Positions 43,401 to 57,656 of a stretch of 64,000 nucleotides of DNA are shown here, in pieces. The position numbers and the translations under genes are program-made. The DNA is taken from positions 10,056,454-10,120,453 of the forward strand of contig CM044498.1 of the NCBI GenBank assembly GCA_024364805.1. Direction: 5' to 3'. Below the pieces are notes generated by a model. That model was given only the letters and a program-made list of their open reading frames with translations, was not told the DNA's origin and searched no databases. Positions within the stretch are counted from its first letter, which is position 1. Every line of letters starts with the position of its first letter. Origin of the DNA: Euprymna scolopes. Taxonomy: Eukaryota; Mollusca; Cephalopoda; Sepiida; Sepiolidae.

Positions 43401-46400
43401 TGGCGTTCACATGCTACTCACGCATGTCGATATATGAAGGTGTTTCCACATGGACGGATGTTGATCTTTTTTTCATTTTATCCACCAACAAAAAAACATG
43501 AAATTCGAATAATTAATTTCAATAGATTCCAAATTGAATCGAACATATACACTCTTATGATTGTGATTGTTTTTTTGTTTTTTTTTTACTGAGAACGACA
43601 CCTGCTGTAACAATATTCCTTCATGAATACAGTGCGTCTGCAACCAAAAAAGTCTTAATATGGCGAGGGAGCAGGAAACCTCCCGAATGCAACTTTGATG
43701 CTTCCAGTCAAGTTGATGACTCAGTAGTAGCAGTAGATCAAACAGCCCCTTTTAAGGGCTACCTTTTCACACTACTTATATGAACCACAAACTACTCCTA
43801 TACAAACCGCAAACTACTTCTATGCAACTATTATTGCCTGCCTGCTCCCTGAGACTACCCTTCTTCAACCAACAGACTCCAGCCTTAAATGCCTCCTGTA
43901 GCCTTCAGTACCTCTTGTAGTCCTCTGCAGCGTTCCAGTGCCTGTACCATCAGGCTACCCGTTCCAGTGCTTGTAGCCATCAAGCTACACCTTCCAGTGC
44001 CGGTCGACGTCAGGCTGTTTACTTCAGAGCCTGTCAATGTCCGACTACCCATACCAGTGCATACTGACTTTCAGCAGCCCTATTCCAGTATCCACTGTCA
44101 TCTGGTTACCTCCTTCAGTTCCTACTGAAGTCAAGCTGTGCCATTCCAGAGGCTGATCCTGATTTACTTGGACCGACCACAATTTCCAGGCCTTTTGAAT
44201 TTGTTATTTGCATTTATTTCTTTTTTGCTAAATAAAAGATGATCTGTTGTTTTTAAACATACTTCAGAATTTGTCATTCTTCTTTTGCCTCTGTGTCAAC
44301 CTTATAGTTGTACAGTCGAATGGCGCATCTCCATACCACCTTCCGACCCTCTGCAACAATATAAAATTATAATAAATATTTTTAATTATCCACATACATA
44401 TGTTTCATCCTTACAAAATTGTCTGTTTTGAACAGTTCGATTCCCAGACACAAGTCATCTTTTAACTCAAATCTGAACCTCTTAGTTAATGTGGCTAACG
44501 TATGAGGAAGGAAGAGAAATAAAGTCTATTATGTTTTTCTTTTTTTGTGAACATAATAAGCTAGCATATAGAGCTCTAAAAATTCATAAACTATTAAATA
44601 ATTATTATAATCATAATTTTTTAAAATTATTATCCATATATGTTTCATCTTAATAGAATCATCAGTGTGGAGATAATTTTTTTGCAGGTCGCATGGTTCA
44701 AACCCCGTACACAAGTCATCAATTAACTCAAATCTGAACATTTTTTTTTTTTTTTACAAGGGTGTCACCACTTATCAAGGCCCAGAAGCCACTCGAGGAT
44801 AAGGGTTAATAGGTATACATTAGTCATTGTGATTTTAGCATAGTAAACAGTGGGAATTTTGAAACTTGGATTACTTAGGGGGACGATTCAATTAGAACTT
44901 GTTCACATTGGACTTTTTCTTTTTTTTTTTTTTTCATAGGTATCAACTCATTATTAAGGCCAAGAGGCCACTCAAGGATAAGGGTTAAAGAGTGTACAGT
45001 AGAAATTGGACAATATAATAATCATTAGTAATGAAAATTTGTTAAATTTGATAACTTATATGGAACGGCTCATCAAGAACTTATTTACGTTAGACTTGAA
45101 GACAACCATATTCTAGTCAGCCGGAAAGCAGGAAAACGGAAGACAATTCCACAGGCGTGCAGTTCTAGGTTTAGGCACAGATAAAGAGTGGGGGGAATTT
45201 TAGGTTTAGGCACAGATAAAGAGTGGGGGGAATTATTGATAGTGTTTACAGCTATAGTAATATATATCCACAAGTGATTTAAAATGATAATTATATATCT
45301 TATAAAAAAACTTTTATTTTATTTTAAAATGTTGGTATTTTTTATTTATTTGAATGTCTTTATTTTTTTAATTTTTGTTTGTCTATGTTTTCTTACATAT
45401 TTTAAACCAGATGTAAAGAAATTTATTTTTCTGGGAAAATTTGAGAAACTCTGCCTGGGTCAGATTATGAATGGTATCAAGGTAAAGTTGAGCAAACCTC
45501 ATTATTTTTATGAAATTTTCTGGTATGTAACCCAATCTAGTATAAAACGAGTCAAATTTTACATGTAGTCAAAAATGGTTATCACAAGACCAAAGTACAA
45601 ATCTTGTCAACTGATTTCTCTTCAAATACCTCAACCATAATTCAAAGCTAGTAACAAGGGAGATCACTCTTATACAAACACGTGAGGGGGAGATCACTCT
45701 TGTTTGCAGTTTATGTTCCACTCACAAACCAGAAAATTTATGCACAATTTTTGCATATGATACATATAATGTAAAATGCATATATTTATTGCAGATATAA
45801 CTCACATCAAATCATCATCATGACCATCTTTTATCATCTGTCGTTTGGTTAGGTTTCTGACGTGTTCTAGCAGTTTGCAATTTCAGTCTCTAACTTTGTG
45901 ATATTGAGGGTTTATCCTGTTCAAATTCCATTCTCCAAGATCCTTGTTGATAGGTTGCATCTGAGTTTTCAGTGTTTGTGCATTTTAAAAACACTGTTAT
46001 ATAATTATGTGTCATGTGGGAATAAGTAAAAATCACCAAAATTATGAAAAAATGATCAAGTAAAAACATAATTATAAGAAAAAAAATAATATTTATCAAA
46101 CAATGCAATTTTATTGGTTTCTTCTAGTGTAACCAAGCTAACTTATCTCCCTTGTTTTCATTTAACTTTCCTTATTTCAAATTAGAAAATGGCAGATCGA
46201 GAAAACATGATAATAGTTATGTTTTTATTTTTTAAATAATTCTAGCAGATCTACTTGGTCATTTTTTTTTTTTTCAATTTTTAGAATTTTTGTAAATTTC
46301 GACATGAGACATGTAATAGTGTTTTTACTTAAAATGCAAATTTTGATATCCAATTATAATGCACAAATACAGAGTTTTCTTGAGTTGTCCAACTTTTCTG

Positions 46401-49400
46401 TGGTCCTTCATCTCAAGATCTCTGTATTTTCTTATGCAAGAGTTGCTCCTCTTCACATGGCCAAACCAATGTAACTGATCGAAGCTTATTAATAAAATTT
46501 GATATATTGAACAACAGGGTATCAAAGCTGATTATATATTTGGTTTCATCTGGCCTGAAATCGTGCATACATCTGATCATTGCTCTGTCATTACACTGAA
46601 GACAGGTGAGTGAGGACTGGGTGGGAGCTCAGCATCACCTCCATACAGCACCATGTTCCTAATACAACTGCTATAACCATTATTAAGTTTTCTATATAGT
46701 AGAATATATTAATATGATTATAAATATATTGATTGTTGATAAAACTCCCATCAAAAGAAACATTAAAGATTATAAGATATGTTTATCATAATACATACCA
46801 GAAAGTATGTATCCTTAACTTATGAAGATAAACTTTTGTACTATGTATCTTATATATGAAGTAGATTGAAATGGATTAAAAATAAAAAAAATAATATATT
46901 ATGATACATAGCAATAGAACTGAAAAAGAGCGATAAAAAAAAAATCCAGCTATCAAATTTAAAGGCTGGTTAAATTATTTAATCAGTCTTTAAATTTGAT
47001 AGCTGGATTTTTATCGCTCTTTTCAATCTTGAAGTAGAATGAGATATTCCCCTGTACCAACAGCTACATATACTAATCTATGTTGGCATTGATTAATTAT
47101 TGGTGCATGTTTTAAGAAATTATAATTTTCTTTTGTTCGATTTTATAGATTCCATATTTAATCCTGCTCATAATATTTTCTATACAAAAAGTTGAAGAAA
47201 TTTTCCCTCTCACACACAGATTTACTGCCACTCACATACTCTAGGAAGAGTTTTTTTATAGAACACATACTTTTATAGCACTTATTAATTCATATTTCAA
47301 TGTTAACATTCTATACTAATTCTATCTTCTTCTAATCTGAACACCATAGACACCATTACTTTTTGCATACATTTCACTGAATATAATATACTTCATTCCA
47401 GCAGTACTGAGTAGTTATCATTCCTTAAAACACAATAACTTTTCTATATGATTCAATAACTTTATAATGTCATTATGTTCTACCAAATTTGATTGGTTTG
47501 AACCGAAAAATAGTGCCAGTTCTATTTAAAATATGCATTGACTTATGGAGAATAGTCATTTCATCTGTTTTTTCCCCACTGTTGTATTTGGAATTTTAAA
47601 TTAATTGATGTTATGCATGTGTATTCGTCCTTAATCTTGACATGTCCTAATACATCTTATAGTTGCTATTGCTATCTGTTGCTACTACATTGATTATTCA
47701 ACAGTCATATATGTGATTCTATACTGAACTCATAAACTTACACCTGTACACAAAAATAGCAACTATTAGATTGTCATTTATGTTTATGAGCAATTGATTG
47801 TCAGTGGTAAGGTGGTCTCTTTAAACAAAATAAAATTCACTCTTAATTCAAAGTGGATCATGTACACCTCAAATATATAGAGTTATTCTTAATGTTAGTG
47901 AACTAATTTTCATAATCGCCTGAAGTAATAAAAGTCACTAACGGACACGACCATAAAACAAATATCGGGAACAATATTCTCATATTCTCAAGAAATGGAG
48001 TCCTTAAAATGATAGTTACAGGTAATATATCAGTTTCACAAATGAATTTAATATAAAATGATTCCTCATTTCCTGGTCATTCTTGCATTTGAGGACAGTT
48101 AATCAATTTCTTGTATGTTCTGGGAAATAAACATGCATTTTTTTTGTTTTTTTTGGAGTGGAGGGTCTACATTTTTAGATGATTGTGTAGTTTTGAGTTT
48201 TTTAGTTTGGGGGTGGGCTTGCAACTAATACTTAGGGTTAGTAATAGAGTTAAGGATTTTTTGGGAGGAGAGCTTGCTATTCAAACTTAGGGTTAGTGTT
48301 AATGATGAGGTTATAAAAAGGTTTCTTTTAGAAGAGTTTATCACTCTTACCTAGAGTTAGTGGTAGAATATTTTTGACCCAAAATTTTAGTGTTTTTAGT
48401 GGTAGGGTATTTTTGCCCCAAAATGGGAGATATTCTAAGTTTCAAGGATTAAGAAGAGAATCATGGCTCCTTAGGTTGGGAAATTGGTAGAAGGACTCGA
48501 GCTCTCCATCTCCTGTCTAGTTGGGGAAATTCATTTCGATTTCAGAGTTTCATCTGAGTATGAGGAAATGATATATAGAACAGGAGAACTTGTTTATTTG
48601 GTCACGTTGAAAGAATGGATGAGAGCTCATGGATTAGTAGATGTAGAACGATTGAGGTAGTAGTCAGTTCAGAGAGGAACGCCAAGGAAAACATGGAGAA
48701 AGGGATGGATTTGAAAGAAGAGATAAATAAAGACCTGTTCAGAGATTGATTAGTTTGGAAGAAAATTTCTAAATTGCCAGCATGTAAAACAGACATTAAA
48801 CTGAATATGATTATGATAATGAGGTGTGTGTAATTTGCATATGATACTGCACTAACAGGCCCAAAAATGTTACTTCAAACTTAAACAAGACAGATCAATC
48901 TGATGAATAGAATAGAGCTGCTTTCAAGAAATGCTTGAATACAAATCAAATAAGATTTGTCTGTTCAGTTTTTTAAGTGATGAAAATGCTATTTCAAACT
49001 GAAGCACCCCCCCCCCAAAAAAAAACAAACAAATTTAATCAAGTTCAACTTCTTTTTCTTTCATTAACTATTTTTTGTAAAAGTTTGAATAAAGTATATT
49101 TTATGGGTAGTGGGACAGCACTGCTGTCAAAGGAAAAGTAAGATGTTTCCTTCCCTCCACTAGTCTACAGGAGACCTTTGACCATGGTCGAGAACCCACT
49201 TAAGCTTCCGATCAGGGTAACATGCAGTCATAGAAAGCAGGTGACTTATGTAATATGGAAGCAAACAGAAATAATTATGTTTATGGTTTCTTATTTCATT
49301 GTGCTAAGCAGAAGATACTACTAGAAGACTACAATGGTCAGGACAATCACCCAGCATGGGGATTGGTTGGACAGTAAGAAACTGCAACCTACTGTCTGTA

Positions 49401-52400
49401 CAACTGCAAAGAAAGCTATGGCAATATATCAAACTCTTTATTTGAGAAACAGTGTAAATAGGGTTCTGAATTAGATCATCTTGCTCAGTAAGGATTACCA
49501 TAATATACAGGTGGCACCTGATCGTCATCAAACTACTCTCCAACAACAAGCAAAAGATAATGGAAAGAATCATGGATAGAAGAAGCAAAGGACGACAGCA
49601 AGAAACATACATTGACAGTCTGAACACCTGAACAACATAAAAAGTGATGAGCAACAATGAATTCATGAATGCCTGAAGGAGAGAGAGATAGTCATAGCCG
49701 TCAATACCTGTATCAGGAAGGACACTATTTGAATGAATGTTTTATTTAAGCATTTTAAATACCTTTGTTTGTTTTTTTTAATTACTCAAAATCCTATGTT
49801 AGATAATTCTGCTGAAATTAGAAACAAAACAAAATTCTAAATTTTACCAGGTTTCCTCTTGTAAATGGCTGAGAAAACTCCCTTCCCTACCATGGCGATG
49901 TCATCTTCTCTCTCGGTGTTTGGTGTGGATTTTCTTCAATATTGTTATATTGATTATTCGAGTAAGTATAAAAATTATTTTATTATTACTTTTTTTAATA
50001 TGGTTTAACAGGATCACCTGGAGTGATCAGTGAAGCAGAATAGTAAATAGGAATTATAATCTAGATGGTACATTACCAGATGTAGATGTGTTGGTAGTCA
50101 TATCATTGGGAATGCCACTGCTTGTTTTGATAATTTCAAGGTTGAGAGAAAAATGGAATTATAAGCATTATTATAAGGAAACTAAAATACGAGGAAGAAA
50201 AATGGGACATAAGTTGTATGACACCGGTTGAAAGAATGCCATTTGATTGGATAGCAAAATATTGATGTCATTTTATAAATAAAATGGAATAATGAAATTG
50301 ACAATATTAGAAAACAGAATTTTTTTTAATAAATGATTTTTATTAATACAGGAATTTTTTAAATGTAATTTTATAAATAAAATGACAGACATAAAAATAA
50401 TTAGAAATGATAAAAAGAAATGATATTGAAATTGACAATATTAGAAAACAGAATTTTTTGTACTTCACGGGAAACGTGGACTTTGCGTATACGTTTTTTT
50501 TAATGGATGCTCCCTGAAAGCGCATGCACAAAAGGGTTTCATTGGTTTATAAATAAATAAATGCACGCATGATTAAAAAAAAATCTATGAGATATATACA
50601 AAGAAAGTGAAAAAAACCTTTTGCGCATTATATACTAATCATTATTCAATGCTTAGTAATTAAATTCTTTTACAATAATTTCAACTGTTAAATTCTATCA
50701 ATATTTTATAGTAATGACAGGAGATCTAATTAACTTTTTTAATTAAAATAAAATGGTTCACTATAAATAGGCGATCAAATTGTGTTACTTAAATATGACT
50801 AACTTTTTAAAAATTCTTTTACAATATTATTTTTTATAATAATAATTAAATACTTAATTAAATTCTTTTACAATAATTTCAATTGTTAAATTCTATCCAT
50901 ATTTTATCATAATAACTGGAGAGCTAATTAACTTTTTTTAATTTAAAATAAAAGTAAAATAGTTCACTATAAATAGGCGGTCGAATTGACTTTAACTCTT
51001 TAAAAATTCTTTTACATTAATTATTTTTATACTATTATTAAGTACTTATTAAATTCTTTTACAATAATTTCAATTTTTAAATTCTATCTTAACTTAAAAA
51101 AAATTAAAAATTCTTTTACATTATTTTTATACTATTAATTATTAAATACTTAGTTATTAAATTCTTTTCCAATAATTTCAATTTTTAAATTTCATCAATA
51201 TTTTATAGTAATGATGTCAATATTTTGCTAGTTAATCAAATGGCATTCTTTCAACTGGTGTCATACGACTTCTGTTCCATTTTTTTCTTCATATTTTAGT
51301 TTCCTTAAAGTGCAAGAGGACCGATTTTGCAGTTTATAAATGCATAACATACGGATAGTATAAATGCTTACATGGAATTTATTTTTCACGATAAGAGTTA
51401 ATGAATGTAAGGCAGTAGTGTAGTAATTGTTAATGGTGTAAATTAGGTAGAATTTGATTATTTATGGAGACGGCTCAACAATAAGTTTAGATTTAAAGAC
51501 TATCATTTTGTATTTAATCAGGAAGTAGGCCAATGGAACAGTGTTCCACAGGTGGGCAGTACTGGGAAAGAAGTTTTGTTCATAGAATCTGCATTTAGAT
51601 TTAGGTACAAATAGAGACTGGGGGAAATAGTATATAGTTGTTTTAGCTCATCGAGTGTTTTTTTTTTTGTTTTTTTTTTTTCAGTCAAATTTCTGTCTCA
51701 TGTAATTTTTGTAAATTTATTTAAAAATTTAAATAAAATGAATACTTAATTTTTTAAAATTTTTATTCCCTCTTCCCTACCAGGGTTTCTTTTATGTAAC
51801 AGAAACACGACAATATAGGAATCGTTTGTTCTATTATCGAAAACCTGTATGGCTTCATTTAAGACAACTTGCAGTTCGAGGTAAGTTCTTTATATAATAA
51901 CCAATAGAATATCTATCTCAGGACGAGTAAAATTAATTTCCTAAAGTGAACAGTTTTGCTTCACTTTTCTGTTGCCTTATGAAGACTAATATAAAGATTT
52001 TATAATACTAGATTTAGAAGTCGAAAATCCTTTTTCCAATTTTCATGAAAATCCATTGCATTATTTTAATTTTAGAAAGCTTCAGCTTAAAGGATCTTAA
52101 GAAGAAAGCTTAACTCGGGAATCTTGCTTAATAACGATGGATCAAATGCAAATGTGAAATATTTGAATTTTCAAATGAGTCTGTACCCATATTATGGCCA
52201 CTAAAAATCCTTTAAAATATTCGAAAGAAACTGAAATTTGGAAAATAATTATTTAATCTCTAATGCCTATTGTTAACATTTCTAACCCCTTTACATAAAA
52301 CTAAATTAAACTAAATATAGCCAACATTTTTATCCATTATGCTTAGCAGTTGTGTTTCAAAATTCATAGTGATCAGTTAATTAGTTAGGAATGAATCATA

Positions 52401-52437
52401 TACATATAAATATATAACATATAAATATATCTAACTG

Positions 52438-52487
<50 letters not shown>

Positions 52488-55400
52488 GTGTATTGCAAAT
52501 GTGAGTATACCCCTCACATTTCTGCAGATATTTAAGTATATCTCTACATGGAAGAACACTGCCAAAATAACATGTTGACATAATGAATAGTAGTATGTGA
52601 TTAGTTTATATAACAAAGTTAATTTATTTTCCTCTCATAATAATTCAAAATATAACCATTAAAAGTTAAACCCTTGCCAACAAAAGTGAGTACACCTCTA
52701 AGAAACTACACCCTTATATGTCCAAATTGAGTACTGCTTGTCATTTTCTCTCCAAAATGTCATGTGACTCATTAGTGTTACTAGGCTCATGTGTGCATAG
52801 GGAGCAGGTGTGTTCAAATTTGTAGTGCAACTCTCGCACTCTCTCATACTGGTCACTGAAAGTTCCAACATGGCACCACATGGCAAAGAATTGTCCGAGG
52901 ATCTTAAAAAACGTATTGTTGTGCAACATGAAAATAGCCAAGGCTACAAGAAGATTGCCAACATCCTGTAACTGAGCTTCAGCACAGTGGCTAAGATCAT
53001 CCATCATTTTAAAGAGCAAGGTCCACTCAGAACAGGGCTCGGGTAGGTTGTCCAAAGAAGCTGAGCACACATGCTCAGTGTCACATCCAAATGCTTTTTT
53101 AAAAAGATCAGTGTAGGAGTGCTGTTAGCATTGCTGCAGAAATTGAAGAGAGAGGAGTGGCGGCCTGTTAGTGCTCAGGCCATACGCCGCACTCTTCATC
53201 AAATAAGTGTACATGGCTGTCACCCCAGGAGGAAGCCTATTCTAAAGACCATACACAAGAAAGCTTGCAAAGAGCTTGCTGGAAACATGTCAACATGATG
53301 CATGGATTACTGTTCGAGCATTGATGGGTCACCAATCAGAAAAAACAAAAACTTATCCAAGCATTTAAAATCTTTTAATATTAAAGTATGAATTCTTAGA
53401 AAGGTGTCATATAGATGTTTAGTAAATAGGCATGAAAAGAATTTCAAAAGATTTAATAAGTGAACACTAAAATATTTTGCTTACTATAATTTCCCAATAA
53501 AAATACAAATTCTATTAGAAACTTCCTGTTAAACTAGTCAATGCTACATTTAGGAATGGAATTCCTCACCTGCGGTCTTTGGCCATTAGACATGTTCAAT
53601 TTTTTCCAATTTGATACTGATTCTAATACTCCCAAAAGTTTGGATTTTTCTGATTCTGATTAATCATGCCAACACTAAAATATATATATGTATATATATA
53701 ATATTTTAAAAATAAATATTAAAAATTATTTTTATACAAACACTAGTGTTTCATACTTATGCAATCATTAGTGTAGGAAGTGATAATTACTGCTGGGGGG
53801 CAATATAGTTTCATGCATTTGATTTATTTTATCTCTATTTTGGGATGAGGGTAAACTCATTTTAAAGAGTTACACATTGAGTTTGTATAGAAGATGTGAT
53901 GTTGAGATTAATAAAAAGATATTTTTTAAACACGAAACAGCTTTTTTAATTTTATTCTCCATCTTTTATTTGTCAATGAATAGAATGAATGTTTTTAATG
54001 TGTTCTTTGTACTTTACAGATTTCCTTGCAAAAGGCTTATTAAAACCTATAAGACATGTAAGACCTCTTTCCTTTTTTTCGCAATTATTAGCTGTACAAA
54101 TGCACATACAGATTTCTTAGGATAAAATTCAATTTGGAATAGTAACAAACTAACATAGGGAGGGCTTTGTTAACTATTCTGTAATTTTTATGTTAGCATC
54201 ATATTCAGTTTGACATCCGTTTTACATGCTAGCTGTGATGGATGTCTTTTAGAAATTGATTTCTAACCTATCTCTGGCCAAGTTTTTATTTACCCTTCTT
54301 TTTCTCAAGTTCATCCTTATCACTTCCTTCTATGTTTTCTTGGCCTTCCCATATGAGCTAACTCTGTTATCTCGATTTGTTTGTGGAGATTAATTTATAA
54401 AATGAAAAAAATCTAAAATTAATTTAAAAACAAAATGTCTCTTGTTTTATTCAACGAATGGGCAAGAGGTATATCAAGAAGATTCATGAAACAAAGAATG
54501 TTCCAGAGAGAGAAAAATATGGAAGCAACAAAACTTACAGATAAATACAACCCAACAGAAGAGACATCAAAATAGCTACCCTCCATTTTTTTTTGTGGTA
54601 CTTTCATTAGGTACAAAAATAACTAGTGGAATTGCAAATAGTTTTTGAAATGATAAGTGTTTATGTAGTATTAGTCACAAGTGATAATCACATTTCAAGT
54701 AAAAAAACATTTTGATGTACTTATGTATCATACAGAATTTATGAAAAGATGATCAAGTGGAAGATTAATTACAAGTAAGAATCATTGTTGTTAATTTTTT
54801 TGCAGGAGGAGGTTTTTCATAAAATAGTGAAAGGTGATTGTCTTGGTGTCTCATGTTTACGTTTCCTTCCCAAGGGCAAATCATTCCGACCAATCATAAA
54901 TATGAACTGCACAAATTTGAAATCAATACCCAAGGTAACATCACTTATACATTGACCATTTTATTTACATGTCAAGAAACTGTTTTATTTAATGAAATGT
55001 TCTTTGAAAATAAGATCTATTGTATTTAATAGGAAGTTTTAGATTTTATGTAATATATGTATTTATATTAGAAGAATACCCATTCAAGGATATGTAAAAT
55101 TAATTTCCTAAGCAGAACAGTTTTAGACCACAATTATGTCTACTTATGAAGATCAAAATCAACATATAATACTATTAAAACTCATATCTAGAATCCTTGT
55201 TCCAATTTTGATAATAAATGCATTACATAATTTTTATTCAAGAAAATATCTAAAATTTAAGGAGTCTTCAGAAGAAACTGAAATTCAAGAAATCTTGCTT
55301 AATTGATATTTAATGACTAGATCAAATTCAGTTCAAATTTGATATATTTGAATTTTTGGTTATAGTCAGTTAAGATACTTCTTAATTTCTGGCATGGCGG

Positions 55401-57617
55401 TGACAAGCCAAATCAGTTCCTTCACTTTTATTCTTCTTACGTATTTCTATTGTGAAGTGATTTATTGAAATAAAAGATAAAATAGAACATTATTGGAATG
55501 TATACAATAAAAATTAACAAAATTACACAAATAAAAATAACACAATTAGTCTTTATTTGCACTTTTAATAACAAAATAAAAAAAATAGTTTTTATTTTAT
55601 TTGAAATTTTATAAGAAATATATGTTTATGAAATAATAAAAATAAAATAATTGGAATCAAAATAACAAAATTTCAAACATCATAAAGAAAACATATTCAA
55701 TGCATACATAATATTCCAGAAATAGTTTAAAAAGATTTAAAAAAGTGTTTTCAATAATTCATTTAAAAAAGTATTTTGTCCCTGTGCCTGGCCTCCTGGG
55801 CAAAATTGTGAAGTCCGGATCTGGAGCTACAAAATTGCGACTACATTACTCATCCACCACACCAGAATCTCCCCTATCAACTGGTTGAGTGACACGCCCC
55901 CTACTTTGAATACTAGATTTTGATCTAGGCCCACTTGCATCACCAACATTATCATCACTTTCTCCTTCATCGATATATTCATCATTACTAGCGTTGCTTG
56001 ATTCAGAAACATACTCTTGATTAAATTCGCCTTCATCGGAATCAGAATTCGTCACCTTATCCAATACTTGTTGCACCGTGAAACTCCTTGGTCTCGTTCT
56101 TTTACCTTTTTACTAGCTCGCTACTTTAGTCTACAAAACAACTCGCAATACCGCCAAAACAAAGGAAGCCATTTGCAGAACATTATGCTTGCACTAAACT
56201 GAGACTAAGCAGTGATTGGGTAGTTATTTTTAGCTCCCTGACAGCACAAAACAGTGGTTGGAAAAATACCGGTTCTGTGGTAACTCTGTATATAGTATTT
56301 TTGGAAATTACTAGTATATCAGTAACTCGGTCTGATAGGGTTAAACAAACTGAAATTCAGGGAATATATATTAATCAATGTCTTATACCTATTGTTAAAA
56401 ATTTATAAAAATCAGTTATCTGAATTTTCACAAAGGTTTTATATCCTTTTTTTTTTTTTTTAACTCTTTACATAAAACTAAATTAAACTATATATAGCCT
56501 ACATTTTTATCCCTTACACCTAGCAAATGTGCTTCAGAATTCATAATGATCAGTTAATTATTTTAGGAGTGAGTTTTGTACATATATTACATGTGGGTCG
56601 ACATGTTGATAGAATGCAACCAGTGACTTTTGTTATTTTTTTCTTTCTCTCCTTCCCTCTCTCTCTTTCGTTTTATGTATTCTTGTTTCTCTCTCTCTCT
56701 TTTTTTTCTTTTTTCTTGAACCTTTTACTCCTAATTGTTGTAACAAGAGAGAAGTGTATAGATGTGTGCCAGCCCAGTTTTGCCGACTCAAGTTTATAGT
56801 TTTTCAAAATGCTGTTTCTTTTAATAAGATGCTTTGTTCCCATTTTTTACAAAGTGCTCAGTTTTCAACAGCGATGGTCCCTATGCATACGTAATTAATT
56901 CTCTGAAGGAATTAATGACACCATCTGTAAAACATTGTATTGGCTCTTCATCAAAGAGAATGTGACTATCGTATCCTTAGAGTTGGTGGGTTGGTTCCTG
57001 TAGAACAGATACACCAAGATACTCTCTGCAGGCCACGATTGTATTGAGCAAGGGAGATCACACTACTTGATCAAGGGAGATAACTAAAATTAAAATGATT
57101 GATGTGAATGTTGTTTGGAGTTTGTAGAATCCAAATAATAAACTAATTTTATTTATTACTAAAATTCTACTCAATAATTTTCATACTGTACTGTAATATT
57201 TTTAACTGACAAGTAAGTATATCCATGAATTTTTCTGTTAATGTATTTTTCATTGCCATATGTATCTCAATATAAATACCAGACATTTATTTATTATTTG
57301 TTGAGCCCTCTAAAAGAAACGAATGTGTTGATTCAAATATACCATGTTACTAAATTCTCTTTTTAATAATAAAGGGAAATCAGAACATTCTCTGAATCTC
57401 CTGACTTGTGTTTATAAATAGAAAAAATACAAGCCATATTTCCTTTGCATTTAAAATCTAATCATGACAGCCAAACTAGTAGGAAGATGAGGCCATGTTA
57501 CTTGGATTTCAGGATTCAAATTGTTTATGTTTACTTAATTTCTATACTGACCAGTGTAAAAACATGAAACATGTCTATGGATATAAAAATATTTATTTAT
57601 TAAACTAGATAAGTGTG

Positions 57618-57656
<39 letters not shown>

